From Chara braunii (taxonomy: Eukaryota; Streptophyta; Charophyceae; Charales; Characeae): a DNA stretch of 31,206 nt. The translations under genes and the position numbers were made by a program. Shown piece after piece: positions 1 to 10,110 of this stretch (the stretch's first letter is position 1; each line of letters opens with the position of its first letter). Below the pieces are notes generated by a model. That model worked only from the letters and a program-made list of their open reading frames with translations, did not search any database and was not told where the DNA came from. The stretch is taken from contig BFEA01000241.1 of assembly GCA_003427395.1 (NCBI GenBank), positions 949,482 to 980,687 on the forward strand, read 5' to 3'.

Positions 1-446
1 AGAGAGACAGGGACACTGTCGACTCCTTTACGAAAAGAGCTGCAAAACTAAAGCCCCGGATGTTTTTCTGCCCCTCTTGAAATATGCTTGCCGGTTCCAT
101 CACATCCGCNATTGACCAGATGGACGGATTTTTTCCTTTGTTGCAAACGCCGAAATACCGATTGCTTCAGGCCATACTCAGCCTGNCAGTTTCCTGAACG
201 TATCTGGCAGCAAGCACAGCCAGCCGACCGCATTTGGCGGTAATCATGTCCGCAGCAAGTGGGGAGAGTCCGACTGGGAGTATGCCCTGAGAGTCGCCGG
301 CAGTCGCAGGCCGTCGCAACACGGCCCGCGGAACGAAAAAGAAACGATTGCATCGTCTGACACAAGCACGATAGTTTCATCCGTTGCTATGAATCGGTGC
401 AAGTGCATTAGCCAGAAAAAAAAAACTCCAAGAAAAACAACACTCT
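1..446. other. No gene recognised
   Basis: I see no supportable gene here. A 110-codon minus-strand open frame at 48-380 contains ambiguous bases and no recognisable motif, so I do not call it. There are isolated N bases at 110 and 186. Confidence 0.5.
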
Positions 447-1205
447 ACAACTGCGTGGACACGGTTGTATCCGCTGCGGAATCTCCCCCACGGCTATAAT
501 TAAGAGCAGTGGTACACAGGCGGTGAAACATGAAATTGAGAGAGAACTCAAGGTCGAATCGAAATTCTTCGCCACACAGAACTGCCTGCGGTGAATCGTG
601 GGCAAAGACGGAGGGACAAAAGGGAGAAGAGGACAAGAAACGAGTGAGAAGCTGTGAGCTATATCGGAATACCGTGCCTCTTGCCCGACCTCCCCCCCTC
701 CCCCCTACAAGTGTATCTTGCCATCCTCTGCGGCCAGATACGCTCCTTCCCTGTGCCGTGTGGCCAGGCACTTCGGGATGGGAAGTCTCACATCGGCCCT
801 GAGGGAAGGCAGGGGGGGGGGGGGGTGGCCTGCGTCCACCGGAACAATAAACTGAACCAAAAAGAAAAAAAAAAGCCCTGAACAACCGTGTGGGCATGGT
901 TGTATCTGCTATGGGGTCCTCCCTGCGGCTATAATTAAGAGTGGCGGTGCGCAGGCGATGAGACGTGACATTGAGAAAGAGCAACGTTCCTTGCTTTATT
1001 GGGAAAAAAAAAAAAAAAAAAAAAAACTTGGACAACGTTTTATCTCAAGGTCGGATCGCATGCGCAGAGCTGCCAGCGATACTCCATGGGCAGAGAGGGA
1101 GGGACAAAAGAGAGAAGAGGACAAAAAACGAGGGGGGGGCTCTGAGCCTTGCCGGAATACCTTGCCTATTGGCCACCCCGCCGCCCCCCAGTATTTTCTC
1201 CCTGC
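447..1205 (+). repeat. Long direct duplication upstream of the Helitron gene
   Basis: Two diverged direct copies lie at about 447-735 and 884-1205. Shared blocks include CGGCTATAATTAAGAG (491 and 926), GAGGGACAAAAG followed by a purine-rich stretch (611 and 1099), and a GCCGGAATACC-like block. The offset grows from 435 to 488 bp because the second copy contains extra sequence, including an A-run at 1003-1026. The pair could be the Helitron's 5' untranslated or promoter region, or an older repeat it inserted beside. No function can be read from the sequence. Confidence 0.75.
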
Positions 1206-1399
1206 CGCCAAACAACCGCTGTCTCTGCATTTATATCGACAAGCTGTTGAATTGCGGACAACAATTTAAACAGCCAAAAACAGGGGGGGTTCTTCACGGA
1301 AAAAAAAAAAGAAAGAAGATATGCCACTTCGGCGATAAAGGACAATTAAAAAAAATAAAAATAAACCCCCTCCGTCGCCTCCGCTTCTCACTAAGCATC

Positions 1400-1443
1400 T
1401 TTTTGTGTTTTTTCTTTCTCTCTTCCCTGTCTCTCTTCCACAG
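1400..1443 (+). promoter_or_regulatory. Probable 3' splice site before the Helitron exon
   Basis: A nearly uninterrupted pyrimidine tract (T/C from about 1399 to 1439) ends in ACAG at 1440-1443. The Helitron frame is open from 1395 and has Helitron-like basic, Ala/Arg-rich sequence starting right after the AG. No in-frame ATG lies between 1395 and the conserved Cys motif at 1626. The start codon is therefore probably in an upstream exon I cannot locate. This is inferred from sequence; there is no transcript evidence. Confidence 0.5.
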
Positions 1444-4400
1444 CCGAATCATCTCGTGCCGCTGCTCAAAGGACGAGAGCAGCACTCGCAGCGCGACAAC
1501 GACAGTACCGGGAGGCGCATATTCAACATATTTCTGTGTGGCACAACAGTGGGCGCCTGCACACCGCAACACTTACCGGCGCACAAACTTTGATCGACAC
1601 TGTCGATCTCGGGAACAGAACAGCATGTGGACATTGTGCCGCAGAAAAATGGTCTCACGAGCATACATGGACCACGCTCTGCTGTCGACAAGGACGCGTC
1701 CAGCCGGCGCTTTGGACCTACCCCCCTCCCAACACAGCCGCTGATCAAGTCCTCCGCTTATGGGAAGCAGACACTTTACAGGCCAGATTGTTGCGCTCGC
1801 GTGCGCGGCAGTTCAACAATGCGCTTGCACTCACATCCCAGATTGTCCGAGAGCCGCAAGCGCCGCCGGGCGCTTGGCCAGGCATGGTTCGAATCAACGG
1901 CCCTTTACGTCATGCTTTAGGCCCCCTTATCCCAGATCCTGACCGTCAACCTGCCTTTACACAACTCTATGTGTTAGATCCACAAGATGATCATGACGCC
2001 ACGATTGTGCGTCTCAATCGATTCGACTTACCCCCTGATATGCCGCTCGCCACCGTCCGCCAAATCAAAACTCTGTTGCGCAAGCTACATCGCCTCCTCT
2101 TAGTCTATAACCATTGGGTTCATGATTTCATTACTGTTTCCGAACTCCCTGATGCTATGATACACGATCGGCATATTGTAATCAACCCCGATGCTCGCCC
2201 CGTGGGTGAACACGATCGAAGATATAATAAACCTCAAGGCCTTAAAGAAATATGTCTGCTTATGCATGATCAACCCATGAATCGTGAAATAATCGTACAT
2301 CAATGCGGTGGCGGCGTATTGCCCATTGCTGAGACAAACCGTGCCTTTGACCCGTTGCATTATGTCCTCCTGCTCCCTTCTGGAGAAAACGGTTGGACAC
2401 CTGACATGGATGACGAAAATGACCCTGATGCTGCCCGAATCACTGCTCGTGCTTTCTACGCTTTCCACCTTAACACACGCGCCACGGAACGCCTTACATT
2501 GTTCTATGCATCCCGACTTTTTCAAGAGTACGTTTGCATGGCATTTGCAAAAATCGAAAACTGTCGTTTTTTATACAATAGATTGCATCAGTCCGAGATC
2601 CGCGCTGACCTTTACCAAAATGTGCACGATCACTTAATGCAATACGACAACGCCGACGACATTGGACAACGTGTTATCTTACCTGGCACCTTTACAGGTG
2701 GCCCGCGAGATATGCACCGTCGATATCAAGATTCAATGGCGACTGTCCAAGATTATGGCCCACCGGATCTTTTCATCACAATCACCTGCAACCCGCGCTG
2801 GCCTGAAATCCAAGACGAACTTCTTGGCAACCAGCAGCCCTCTGACAGGCCGGACTTGCTGGCGCGTGTATTCAAAGGCTATCTACAACAATTTATTCGC
2901 GACATTCACTTCTCGCACATATTTGGTCCTACGGCAGCTTACATATATGTCGTTGAGTTTAAAAAACGAGGACTTCCGCATGCTCATTTGGTGGTGACCT
3001 TCACAAACGACCACAAAATTTCCTCGCCGGAACAAATCGACTCCATTGTTCATGCTCAAATTCCCGCAAACCCTGCATTGCGTGACCTCATGCTCTTGCA
3101 CATGGTTCACAACACGTGCGGCGTTCACAACCCGCGAGCTTCTTGCATGCATAATGACTGTTGTTCGCATCACTTCCCCAAAGATTTTTCTGACCGCACG
3201 ACATGGAACGAAGAAACTGGCTATCCGATTTACTGCAGACAAGCACCGGGTGAAGGCGGCGCTACNATTCTCCGAGAAAATCGTCAGATTGACAACTCTT
3301 GGATTGTTCCATATAACCCATTCCTNCTTCTACGCTATCGCTGCCATTTAAATGTTGAGATTTGCGNCTCTACTGCGGCTTATAAATACATGTTCGAATA
3401 TATCATGAAAGGCCCTGATCGGGCGATGGTTGCCGAAATCACAACCGCAAATGATGAAATTCAAGCATTCCAAGATATGCGCACAATTGGCGCGGTTGAA
3501 GCGTGTTGGCGGATTTTCGAATTTGCTGTTTCTGAACGCTACCCCGCTGTTTCGGCGCTGCCTGTCCATGCAGAAAACCGGCAACGTATATACTTTCGCC
3601 GTCACCAAGCGGCACGCATTGCACAAGGGCCGCCGCCAGAGACGGAGCTGACCGCATGGTTCAAATGGAATCTTGAACACATAAATTCCCCTGATGAAAT
3701 GAAACCTCTTTACAAAGANNTGATCCGCCGCTTCCGCTTCGATAAGCCCAGCNAAAAATGGGTTTTGCGTCGCCATTCGACAAANACAATTGGTNGAATG
3801 CACACCATCCACCCTAATGCTGGCGATACCTTCTACCTCAGAATGCTCCTTNAATCACCANACTCNNGTGGCGTGACATNGTTCGCCGAACTTCGAACNN
3901 TCGACAACGAACTTCACCCGTCGTTCNAATCGGCNTGNCGCGCTCTCGGCCTCCTCAACGATAATACTCAATTCGACNCTGTGTTGCGTGACGCTATACT
4001 CACAGCATCTCCNGCAATGATCCGCGACCTCTACGTCCACATTGTCTTACATTGCGCGCCCGCTGATCCTAAAGAATTGCTTGATACACACTGGGAACAA
4101 ATGACCGACGATTTTCACCGAAATCTTCGTGCCGCGAATGTCGCTCCTCCTATTATAAAAATCATGCTTCTCATTGACATAGAAAATCGTCTTCAAAAAG
4201 AAGGTGAGCAACTCGAAGATGTTGGTCTCACTCCGCCTTCTGCCGTTGAACGAAACGAAGCCAATGACCTTGCCGAATGGCCGCATGAACAACATATTCC
4301 CCAATTAATTCATGATGAAACTTCCTATGATAAAGAAGCTTTGCAAAACACCTTGGCTACAAATTTGTCGCTCCTACGCCCATCCCAGCATGCTGTCTTC

Positions 4401-4706
4401 CAGCGCGTTGTTGCTGCAGCCGTGCGTAATGAAGCGCTTTATCTTTTCATTGATGCGTCGCCGGGCACCGGCAAAACTTTCTGCTTCAACACAATCCTTG
4501 CGCACCTTCGAAACCAAGATCACGTTGCACTCGCTGTTGCATCCAGCGGCATTGCGGCGACTCTCTTGGACGGCGGCCGCACATTCCATTCGCGATTCAA
4601 AGCCCCTCTCACTCCAACTGCTACATCTTCCTTGGACATTCCAAAGCAATCCGCACTTGCTGACCTTATTCGAATGACCGTTATCATTCTTTGGGACGAA
4701 GCATGA
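1444..4706 (+). CDS. Helitron RepHel protein, N-terminal part (Rep endonuclease and start of helicase)
   Basis: This is the replication initiator of a Helitron. The HUH/Y2 endonuclease nicks and rejoins DNA, and the fused helicase unwinds it. Visible in order are a Helitron-type CxxC (1626-1637) and CC (1680-1685) zinc-binding region; LPGTFTGGPRDMHRRYQD (about 2682-2735); DLFITITCNPRWPEI (from about 2766); the HUH motif GLPHAHL with histidines at 2979-2981 and 2985-2987; the Y2 motif YMFEYIMKGPDRA with tyrosines at 3387-3389 and 3399-3401; and helicase Walker A PGTGKT at 4461-4478. The frame stops at TGA 4704-4706 straight after WDEA, where relatives have DEAPM. The same frame continues at 4707. 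A GTG at 1536 is not a credible eukaryotic start; the exon likely begins at 1444 after a splice site. About 20 N bases (3266-4013) replace single bases without breaking the frame. Confidence 0.93.
4704..4706 (+). other. Single in-frame TGA at the helicase Walker B site
   Basis: The codon order is W-D-E-A-TGA-M-I-H-R, where family members typically have W-D-E-A-P-M. It is the only stop between 1395 and 5748. It could be a nonsense mutation, a base-call error, or less likely readthrough. Confidence 0.85.
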
Positions 4707-5750
4707 ATGATTCACAGGTTTCATGTTGAGGCGCTCGACCGCACACTCCAAGACCTCTGCTCCTCGACTTTGCCTTTCGGTAGCAAAATACTTATTCTTG
4801 CTGGCGACTTCCGGCAAATTCTCTCCGTCGTGACAAGAGGAACACGTCCACAAACCGTCGACGCATGTATTAAATCGTCGCCGTTATGGCCGCATTTTGA
4901 CACAATGCGCCTCTACGAAAACATGCGTGTTCTCACCCAAGTCAATACTGCTCAAGGCCATGAGTATGCTCAGTGGCTACTAACACTCGGAAATGGCGAC
5001 CTCCCTCCTCCCCCAAATACCACCGCGCCTGCAATTGAGCTCCCTCCTCATCTATGCCTCCACGAAGGAACTCGACAACTTATCGCATGGACATTTCCAC
5101 AGCTCCAAGCTAACTTCGAAAACTCGCAATGGCTTGCTGACCGCTTAATCTTATCGCCTAAAAACAAAAACACTTCTGCAATTAATTCTATTATACTTGA
5201 GCAATTCCCGGGCCCTTTCATTACTGCCCTCAGCTCCGATTCGCTCCTTCCCAATGAAGAATACCCCGATGTCCCTATCGACGTACTTAACTCAATTGAT
5301 ATCCCGTCTCTCCCTCCTCACGTTTTGCGCGTTAAAAAAAATGCGTCTGTTATGCTCTTGCGAAACATTGCAATGAGAAATGGCTTATGTAATGGAACAC
5401 GCCTCATTATTGATTCCATTACTAACAAACGACTTCTGCATGCACGAATCTTGCCATCCCTTCAACCTATCCTCCTTCCACGTATTCTGCTCACAGTTAC
5501 AGACCATACAAGTCCCTTCCCTTGGCAACGTCGACAATTCCCTGTCCGACCTGCTTTTGCTATTACCATAAACAAATCTCAGGGCCAATCCATTAAACAT
5601 GCAGGCGTAGATCTCCAACAGCAATGCTTTGCACATGGACAGCTCTATGTTGCCACATCAAGGGTTGGTGATCACGCTCGTATCCGCTTTACCCTTCCAG
5701 TCACAACTAACCAAACTGTTAATATTGTCTACAAAGAAATTTTGTCATAG
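4707..5750 (+). CDS. Helitron RepHel protein, C-terminal part of the PIF1-type helicase
   Basis: This continues the upstream frame with no shift; only the TGA at 4704-4706 separates them. It carries the remaining PIF1-family helicase motifs: ALDRTLQDL just after the Walker B site, GDFRQIL (about 4803), a GLCNGTRL block (5382-5405), NKSQGQS (5571-5591), and HGQLYVATSRV (from about 5634), which includes the last helicase arginine motif. The end, NIVYKEILS followed by TAG, is the usual Helitron helicase terminus, so 5750 looks like the natural stop. An ATG follows the TGA directly. A protein started there would lack Walker A and could not work as an ATPase. Joined to the upstream part, the total of about 1,430 codons fits a complete RepHel. 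Confidence 0.93.
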   Translation: MIHRFHVEALDRTLQDLCSSTLPFGSKILILAGDFRQILSVVTRGTRPQTVDACIKSSPLWPHFDTMRLYENMRVLTQVNTAQGHEYAQWLLTLGNGDLPPPPNTTAPAIELPPHLCLHEGTRQLIAWTFPQLQANFENSQWLADRLILSPKNKNTSAINSIILEQFPGPFITALSSDSLLPNEEYPDVPIDVLNSIDIPSLPPHVLRVKKNASVMLLRNIAMRNGLCNGTRLIIDSITNKRLLHARILPSLQPILLPRILLTVTDHTSPFPWQRRQFPVRPAFAITINKSQGQSIKHAGVDLQQQCFAHGQLYVATSRVGDHARIRFTLPVTTNQTVNIVYKEILS

Positions 5751-5859
5751 CTCGCGCCTTCCACGCTTTCCAAAGTTAGTCACATGTTGTTTACAAGGAC
5801 GTCCTGTCATGAGCGTTGCCATCGTTTGCTCGCGCTCTTTCTATCCACCCGCTCACTTC

Positions 5860-5879
5860 ATTTTTTGCCCCCCCTGCAG
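5860..5879 (+). promoter_or_regulatory. Splice-acceptor-like tract before the second Helitron ORF
   Basis: A T- and C-rich run ends in CTGCAG (AG at 5878-5879), 33 bases before the first in-frame ATG (5912). It resembles a 3' splice site and could join the second frame to an upstream exon. No donor was identified. Confidence 0.3.
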
Positions 5880-5911
5880 TTTCTCCAAAAGATTCTCCGA
5901 CGGACAAAAAA

Positions 5912-7270
5912 ATGAAGACCTCTCCATCGACCACTGCTGCTGATATCCAAGTTCTTCCTGCTTCTACATCCGATGCCCCGACTACCGCCGCGACCTCTGC
6001 TTCCTGCACAATTTCTACTACATCCTCGGCCTCTGCTTCCTACGCAATTTCTGCTACATCCTCAACCTCTGCTTCCTGCACAATTTCTACTACATCCTTT
6101 ACTTCAGAACCTCTGCCTTCATTGCCCCCTGCAACCACTATTCTCCCATGCCTTGGCCTGGATGACATCACACTCAGCCAGATCCCTCTCCCATCCTTCC
6201 GCGCTTCCACTTCACAAACTACTGCTTCCACCGTCACAACCTCCACACCCATTAGATGGGACGCTTGGCTCACTCTCATTAACAAGGGTAATATCGATCA
6301 TATTATTGAGCAGCTCCTCTGGGAAAGCTTCATCATCACAGACCATGCAGCTTTCTCACCACACATATATGATTTCTTTTCCGCTTACAAAGAGAGCCGC
6401 ACGCTTTCTCTCCGCCGTCCTGATCCTTCACCCGATCCCAATGTTTGCTATGCACAATCCAGAACATTCTTGCTAAAAATCATTAACGACGACTACAACC
6501 GAACACCTTCCCCCCGCACGCCACGCCCGCAATATCAATACGAACGCATCACCACTGCCCACCATAGACATTCCTTCATTCGTTCTGCACCGCTGCCGCA
6601 GCCACCGTTCCTCCGCTCTCACGTTGTCCACGAGCCCGGTCCGCCCTGGTGGCTCCCGCTCGAGCCCTGGGGCATCACACGTGCAACGACCGTCATCCAT
6701 GATATCCTCGCCGCCCGTCACACCTTTGCCATCTATAACATCCCTCAACCGCCACGCACCTGGGAGTATCTCGACAACCTCATTTTTCTTCACCACGATC
6801 ACATGCAGTTGCCGCTCCCGCCCTTCTCTACCTTCCGAGCCGGCATTGTCCACCACGCTTTCACACAACTCCGAGCCCTTGCTCCTGCACCTCCTCGCTG
6901 ATCCCTCTACAACTTTCTCCTCCGCACACAACCATCAGCTGCTTACCACGCTGTCACACAACTCCGAGCCCTTGCTCCTGCACCTCCTCGCCGATCCCTC
7001 TACAACTTTCTCCTCTGCACACAACCATCAGTTGCGCACCGGCCGGCTTTTCACCGTGCTCACCGACCGCAATTCCCCGAGGCTTCATGCACGCGCTCGC
7101 CCCTCCGACGGAAAGACGGATCGCGACTTCACACCTGCGAGCCTGTCTACGAGCAAAAAAATCTGCGAGGGGGAGACAGAGGGAGAAACAAAGCGAGAGG
7201 GTGGCAGCCGGACACGACAAGAACGAGAACGCCTGACATAGAGAGGCAGCACATCTGTGAGCAGCAGTAA
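5912..7270 (+). pseudogene. Unrecognised second Helitron ORF with one in-frame TGA
   Basis: Frame +2 is open from 5813. Its first ATG is at 5912, it reads 329 codons to TGA 6899-6901, then stays open for another 122 codons to TAA 7268-7270. The N-terminal part (about residues 1-90) is Ser/Thr/Ala-rich with imperfect internal repeats of the type SASCTISTTSS. The middle has a W- and aromatic-rich segment (RWDAWLTLINKGNIDHIIEQ, then HIYDFFSAY) that looks globular. The C-terminal part is Pro-, His- and Arg-rich. I recognise no family. It lies 161 bp after the helicase stop on the same strand, so it may be a Helitron accessory gene or captured sequence. The TGA falls in a 93-bp duplication whose second copy has CGA there, which suggests a recent C-to-T change. 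Confidence 0.55.
6852..7037 (+). repeat. 93-bp direct tandem duplication inside the second Helitron ORF
   Basis: Copies at 6852-6944 and 6945-7037 are nearly identical. The period is 31 codons, so the frame is preserved. One difference turns CGA (6992-6994) into TGA (6899-6901). Confidence 0.9.
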
Positions 7271-7650
7271 CTGCAAGAGAGTGACAGCGGCCGAGGCAAG
7301 ACGACAGAGTCACAGCAAAAGTTGTCCGATGCGGCGTCGGCGGCATGTCATTTCCTCCTGATCTTTCGCTCTCTGTTCCCTGACGGCTCTCCATTCCCAC
7401 ACTCAAGCCTACAATGGACACCCTTGTGTCGTCAGATGCCGTGCTGCGATCGCTACGCAAGACCTCCGGCAGTTCTCTATGTTCTCCATCGAAGAAAAAC
7501 AGAGAGCGAAAGAGAAAAAGACGCAGCAAGGAATAAGGAGAAAGAAAGAGAATGAAAGAGAGGGCCGGAAAGACAAAGGGGGGCAGAGAGAAAGCCCGCG
7601 AGAAAGAAAGAGAGAGAAAGAGACAGACACGGAAAGAGAAATATAGACTC
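7190..7650 (+). repeat. Purine-rich (GA) imperfect tract
   Basis: The stretch is rich in GAGA and GAAAG on the plus strand, densest at 7495-7650, with strong purine/pyrimidine strand asymmetry. Open frames on it are compositional artefacts. No gene is seen between 7271 and 7650. Confidence 0.6.
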
Positions 7651-8270
7651 CTTTTTTCCTGCGGCCCAGTTACTCTCTGAGATGTTCCTTCGGCGATACA
7701 GACACAATGCGATGTGGTTTTCACCTAGCATAAGACACAAAGAGACTCCTGTTCTCTCAAAATGTCCCTTAGGCAATACACACACAATGGAGGCTGCTTC
7801 TCGATATATTTTTGTGAACACGGTGGCGTGCCGTTTTTGACTGCCATATTTGTGTTGTGCCCATCCCAATATAAACTCTTTTTTTCCTGCAGCCCGGTTA
7901 CTCTCTAAGATGTTCCTTCGGCGATGCAGACACAATGGAATGTAATTTTCGACTGGCATAGGATACAAAGAGACTCCTGTTCTATCAAAATGTCCCTTGA
8001 GACATACACACACACTGGACTGCCATTTCAGGGTGGCGCCTGCGATACTTCTCAATATATTTTTTGTGGACACGGTGGCCTGCCGTTTTTGACTGCCGTT
8101 TTTGCGTTGTGCCCGTCCCGGCTCTCTGTGCCGTCTCCTTTTCTCCTGATGGACGATTCCTCTCCAAATGCCCCCATCGCTTGACGGATGTGTCAAAGTC
8201 TCCCTTGCAACATACGCACACAATGGATTGCCATTTTCTACTGCCACGTTTGTGTTGTCCGCCTGCTGGC
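7647..8270 (+). repeat. Tandem repeat with a 228-252 bp unit, about 2.5 copies
   Basis: Unit 1 (about 7647-7870) and unit 2 (about 7875-8120) share the blocks TACTCTCTRAGATGTTCC (7671 and 7899), AGAGACTCCTGTTCT (7741 and 7969) and CCGTTTTTGACTGCC (7831 and 8083). The offset moves from 228 to 252 because unit 2 has a 24-bp insertion. A third partial unit with ACACAATGGATTGCCATTTT lies at about 8160-8270. Long minus-strand open frames here follow the repeat and are not called. Confidence 0.85.
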
Positions 8271-8378
8271 TCGAATGCTTCTCGGGATTTTTTGTCGCTG
8301 CCTTCGCCCGCAGCGTAGCTGCGGCGGGTCCACTTGTATATATAAAGGAAAAACCGTTTCAACCGTGAAATAAATTGC

Positions 8379-8510
8379 AGTGGCAATTTGACGAGTTTTC
8401 CATTTTTGCCACTCTGCCGGTTCTCCCCTTTGTGCGACCGGTAGCCCTCATAAACCTGTGCTACCGGTCCTCCCAAATTTAGGGCGCCGGGGTAGTGGTG
8501 GTGTAGACCA
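8379..8510 (+). repeat. Diverged copy of a dispersed repeat with a TGGTGGT terminal motif
   Basis: It contains GCAGTGGCAATTTGACGAG, resembling GCTGGCAGTTTGACAAAG at 21940-21960, and ends near GTAGTGGTGGTGTAGACCATGG (8492-8513), related to the recurring GTACTGGTGGTTTAA motif. Confidence 0.4.
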
Positions 8511-8514
8511 TGGC

Positions 8515-8675
8515 TACGCCGGACCCGGACCCGGACATTTCCGGACATGGAACCGGACCCGTGTCCGGTAGTTTCCGGACGCCCAGAATTCCGGACATTT
8601 CCGGACCTCCGGACATGGGGGGGATCCGGACGGTCCGGATGGCTGGACAGGTCCGGAAATGTCCAGACCATTAAA
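8515..8675. repeat. TCCGGA/CCGGAC-rich short-palindrome cluster
   Basis: Many copies of TCCGGAC or GACCCGGAC are packed in 160 bp. A similar cluster in inverted context lies at 10111-10190. Confidence 0.8.
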
Positions 8676-8689
8676 AAAAAAAAAGACAA

Positions 8690-8795
8690 AATCTGAAAAA
8701 AAAGTATGCTATTCAGAATAACAATGCAAACCACTTTTGCCTCAGAGTCATGTCAGAATTCCTAACCAAACTTGAGTTACAAGTCAAAAACTATA
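8690..8795 (+). repeat. Dispersed repeat, copy 1 (A-rich, AACCACTTTTGCCTCAG block)
   Basis: It resembles 11335-11440 and 11560-11650: an A-run, ATCTGAAAAA, a TATGCTATTCAGAA- or TATGCAGAAAAATAA-like block, ACTTTTGCCTYAGRGTC, and ATTCYTNACCAAA. This looks like the tail of an old interspersed element. Confidence 0.65.
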
Positions 8796-8799
8796 AAAA

Positions 8800-9850
8800 A
8801 GCTTTAAAAAAGACTTCCAAATGCAATGACTTGCTGATTTCTACTGCCGAGACTGACTGCGAGGCTGTATAGTACATCCGTAGGTTAGATTCACAATTTT
8901 GTTTGGCTGAGGGCTAACCAAGAGACCTACCTGTAAGGGAATTCGTGAGGGACATATCTGCAAATCTGGAAAATATAGGCCCACCAGTAACTCAAATTCC
9001 TACAGCTATACCTTAACTGCGTATAGCAGGCCCGGGCTACCCCTAGGACAGACAGGCCCTAAGTGGCCTATGCTGATAGACGGTCCTATAGCCTATAGCC
9101 GGGTCCGGTAGAGGCCGAGAGGCCGAAACAGAAACGGTACCGGTNNGTCAGTCAGNCCGGTCTAGGTCTAGTGTAGTCTATAGATAGGTTAGGCCCATCG
9201 GTTCAGGACTTTTGGCAGTTCATTTCTCGCGAAGCAGGGTTGGAGAAGCCAAGCAAGTTGGTGGCGGTGACGGTCTGCAGGGGGCATCCTGAGACCTCGC
9301 TGTGGACAGCAGCCATAGCCGGCCCAGTCTGAGTCTACCATAGCTGGGGCATCCTCAGCGCATCTACCCCTGGGGTATCTTCGTCTGTCCGGGCTACATC
9401 GAGGCTCTACACTGTGTACTCGTGGGTGGTGGCAGCCATAGCTGCCTGTTCCTTCGTCAGAGTTGTCCATCGGCCCCGAAGACTCCATCGCAGGACCTGT
9501 TCTTCATCAGGGTGGTTGCCGCTGGCCTCTGGGAGGCCATTCTGATGTGGCGCTACTAACTGGGTGTAGGATAGAGAGTGGGGTGTGAGTTCTGAGNGTG
9601 GCGAGATACTGGAACAAACTCTGTTACGATAATTGTTTGAGTTGGCTCATCATCAGTGCAATTTCAATTGTTATCCTCGCAGGTTCTACTTGTGATTGGT
9701 TGTTGGGAGTTTGTCAGAGAGAGAGAAACACTGTGTGTCTTCTCCCCATCTGTGCATAGCTGTTTTCAGCTGCCTACTTTGATCTGTGTGCAGTGTGGAC
9801 TCTGTCTCCTCTCCCCCTTCTCTTATGCATGTATGGGCGTGTATGAGATT
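8800..9850. other. No gene recognised
   Basis: I see no convincing coding region, RNA gene or repeat family here. A 99-codon minus-strand open frame at 9189-9488 has no recognisable motif. There are ambiguous bases at 9145-9146, 9156 and 9597. Confidence 0.5.
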
Positions 9851-10110
9851 GTCTGTGTGTGAGTGGCGGTAAAAATCGTCAGACAACCAAGATCACAACA
9901 TAAAAACTAATAACAGGTAATGATTCTAATGAATTATTAATAATTTAAAAATTGGGGTTGTCTAATAAATTATTATAGAGAGAGAGCATGTCCGGACCCC
10001 CCAAAAAAAGCATAAACGGGCCTGGAAAACCCCCAAAACAATTTTGGGGGCTTGGCTCCTCAATGGGGAAGGGTCCTGGACCCTTTTTTTTTTTTCCCCT
10101 CGAATTTTGG

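Larger units (their letters stand above)
1444..7270 (+). mobile_element. Helitron rolling-circle transposon, coding portion
   Basis: The element is defined by a Rep (HUH) endonuclease plus PIF1-type helicase frame at 1444-5750 and a second frame at 5912-7270. Helitrons transpose by rolling-circle replication, normally insert between A and T, and end in CTRR after a short hairpin. I could not fix the true termini, so these coordinates cover only coding content and the element is certainly longer. Reading frames are intact apart from one TGA in each, so the copy looks young. Confidence 0.9.

Noticed and set aside
1-10. AGAGACAG at the window start resembling the end of a Tn5 mosaic end
   Set aside because: Only eight bases match; far too short to call an adapter.
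48-380. Minus-strand 110-codon open frame
   Set aside because: It has no motif, two ambiguous codons and Cys/Arg-rich low-information sequence; likely chance.
445-1744. Several overlapping open frames on both strands upstream of the Helitron
   Set aside because: They run through A-, G- and C-runs and the duplicated repeat, and start with non-ATG codons.
7327-7361. Possible Helitron 3' end: small CCGA/TCGG hairpin then CTGA before a T
   Set aside because: The stem is only 4 bp and lies 16 bases from CTGA, so the match to the usual hairpin plus CTRR is too weak.
6954-8734. Long minus-strand open frames (about 250 codons each)
   Set aside because: They follow the purine-rich tract and the 228-bp tandem repeat. 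The repeated peptide mirrors the DNA repeat and has no domain.
9189-9488. Minus-strand 99-codon frame
   Set aside because: No recognisable motif and no repeat or context support.
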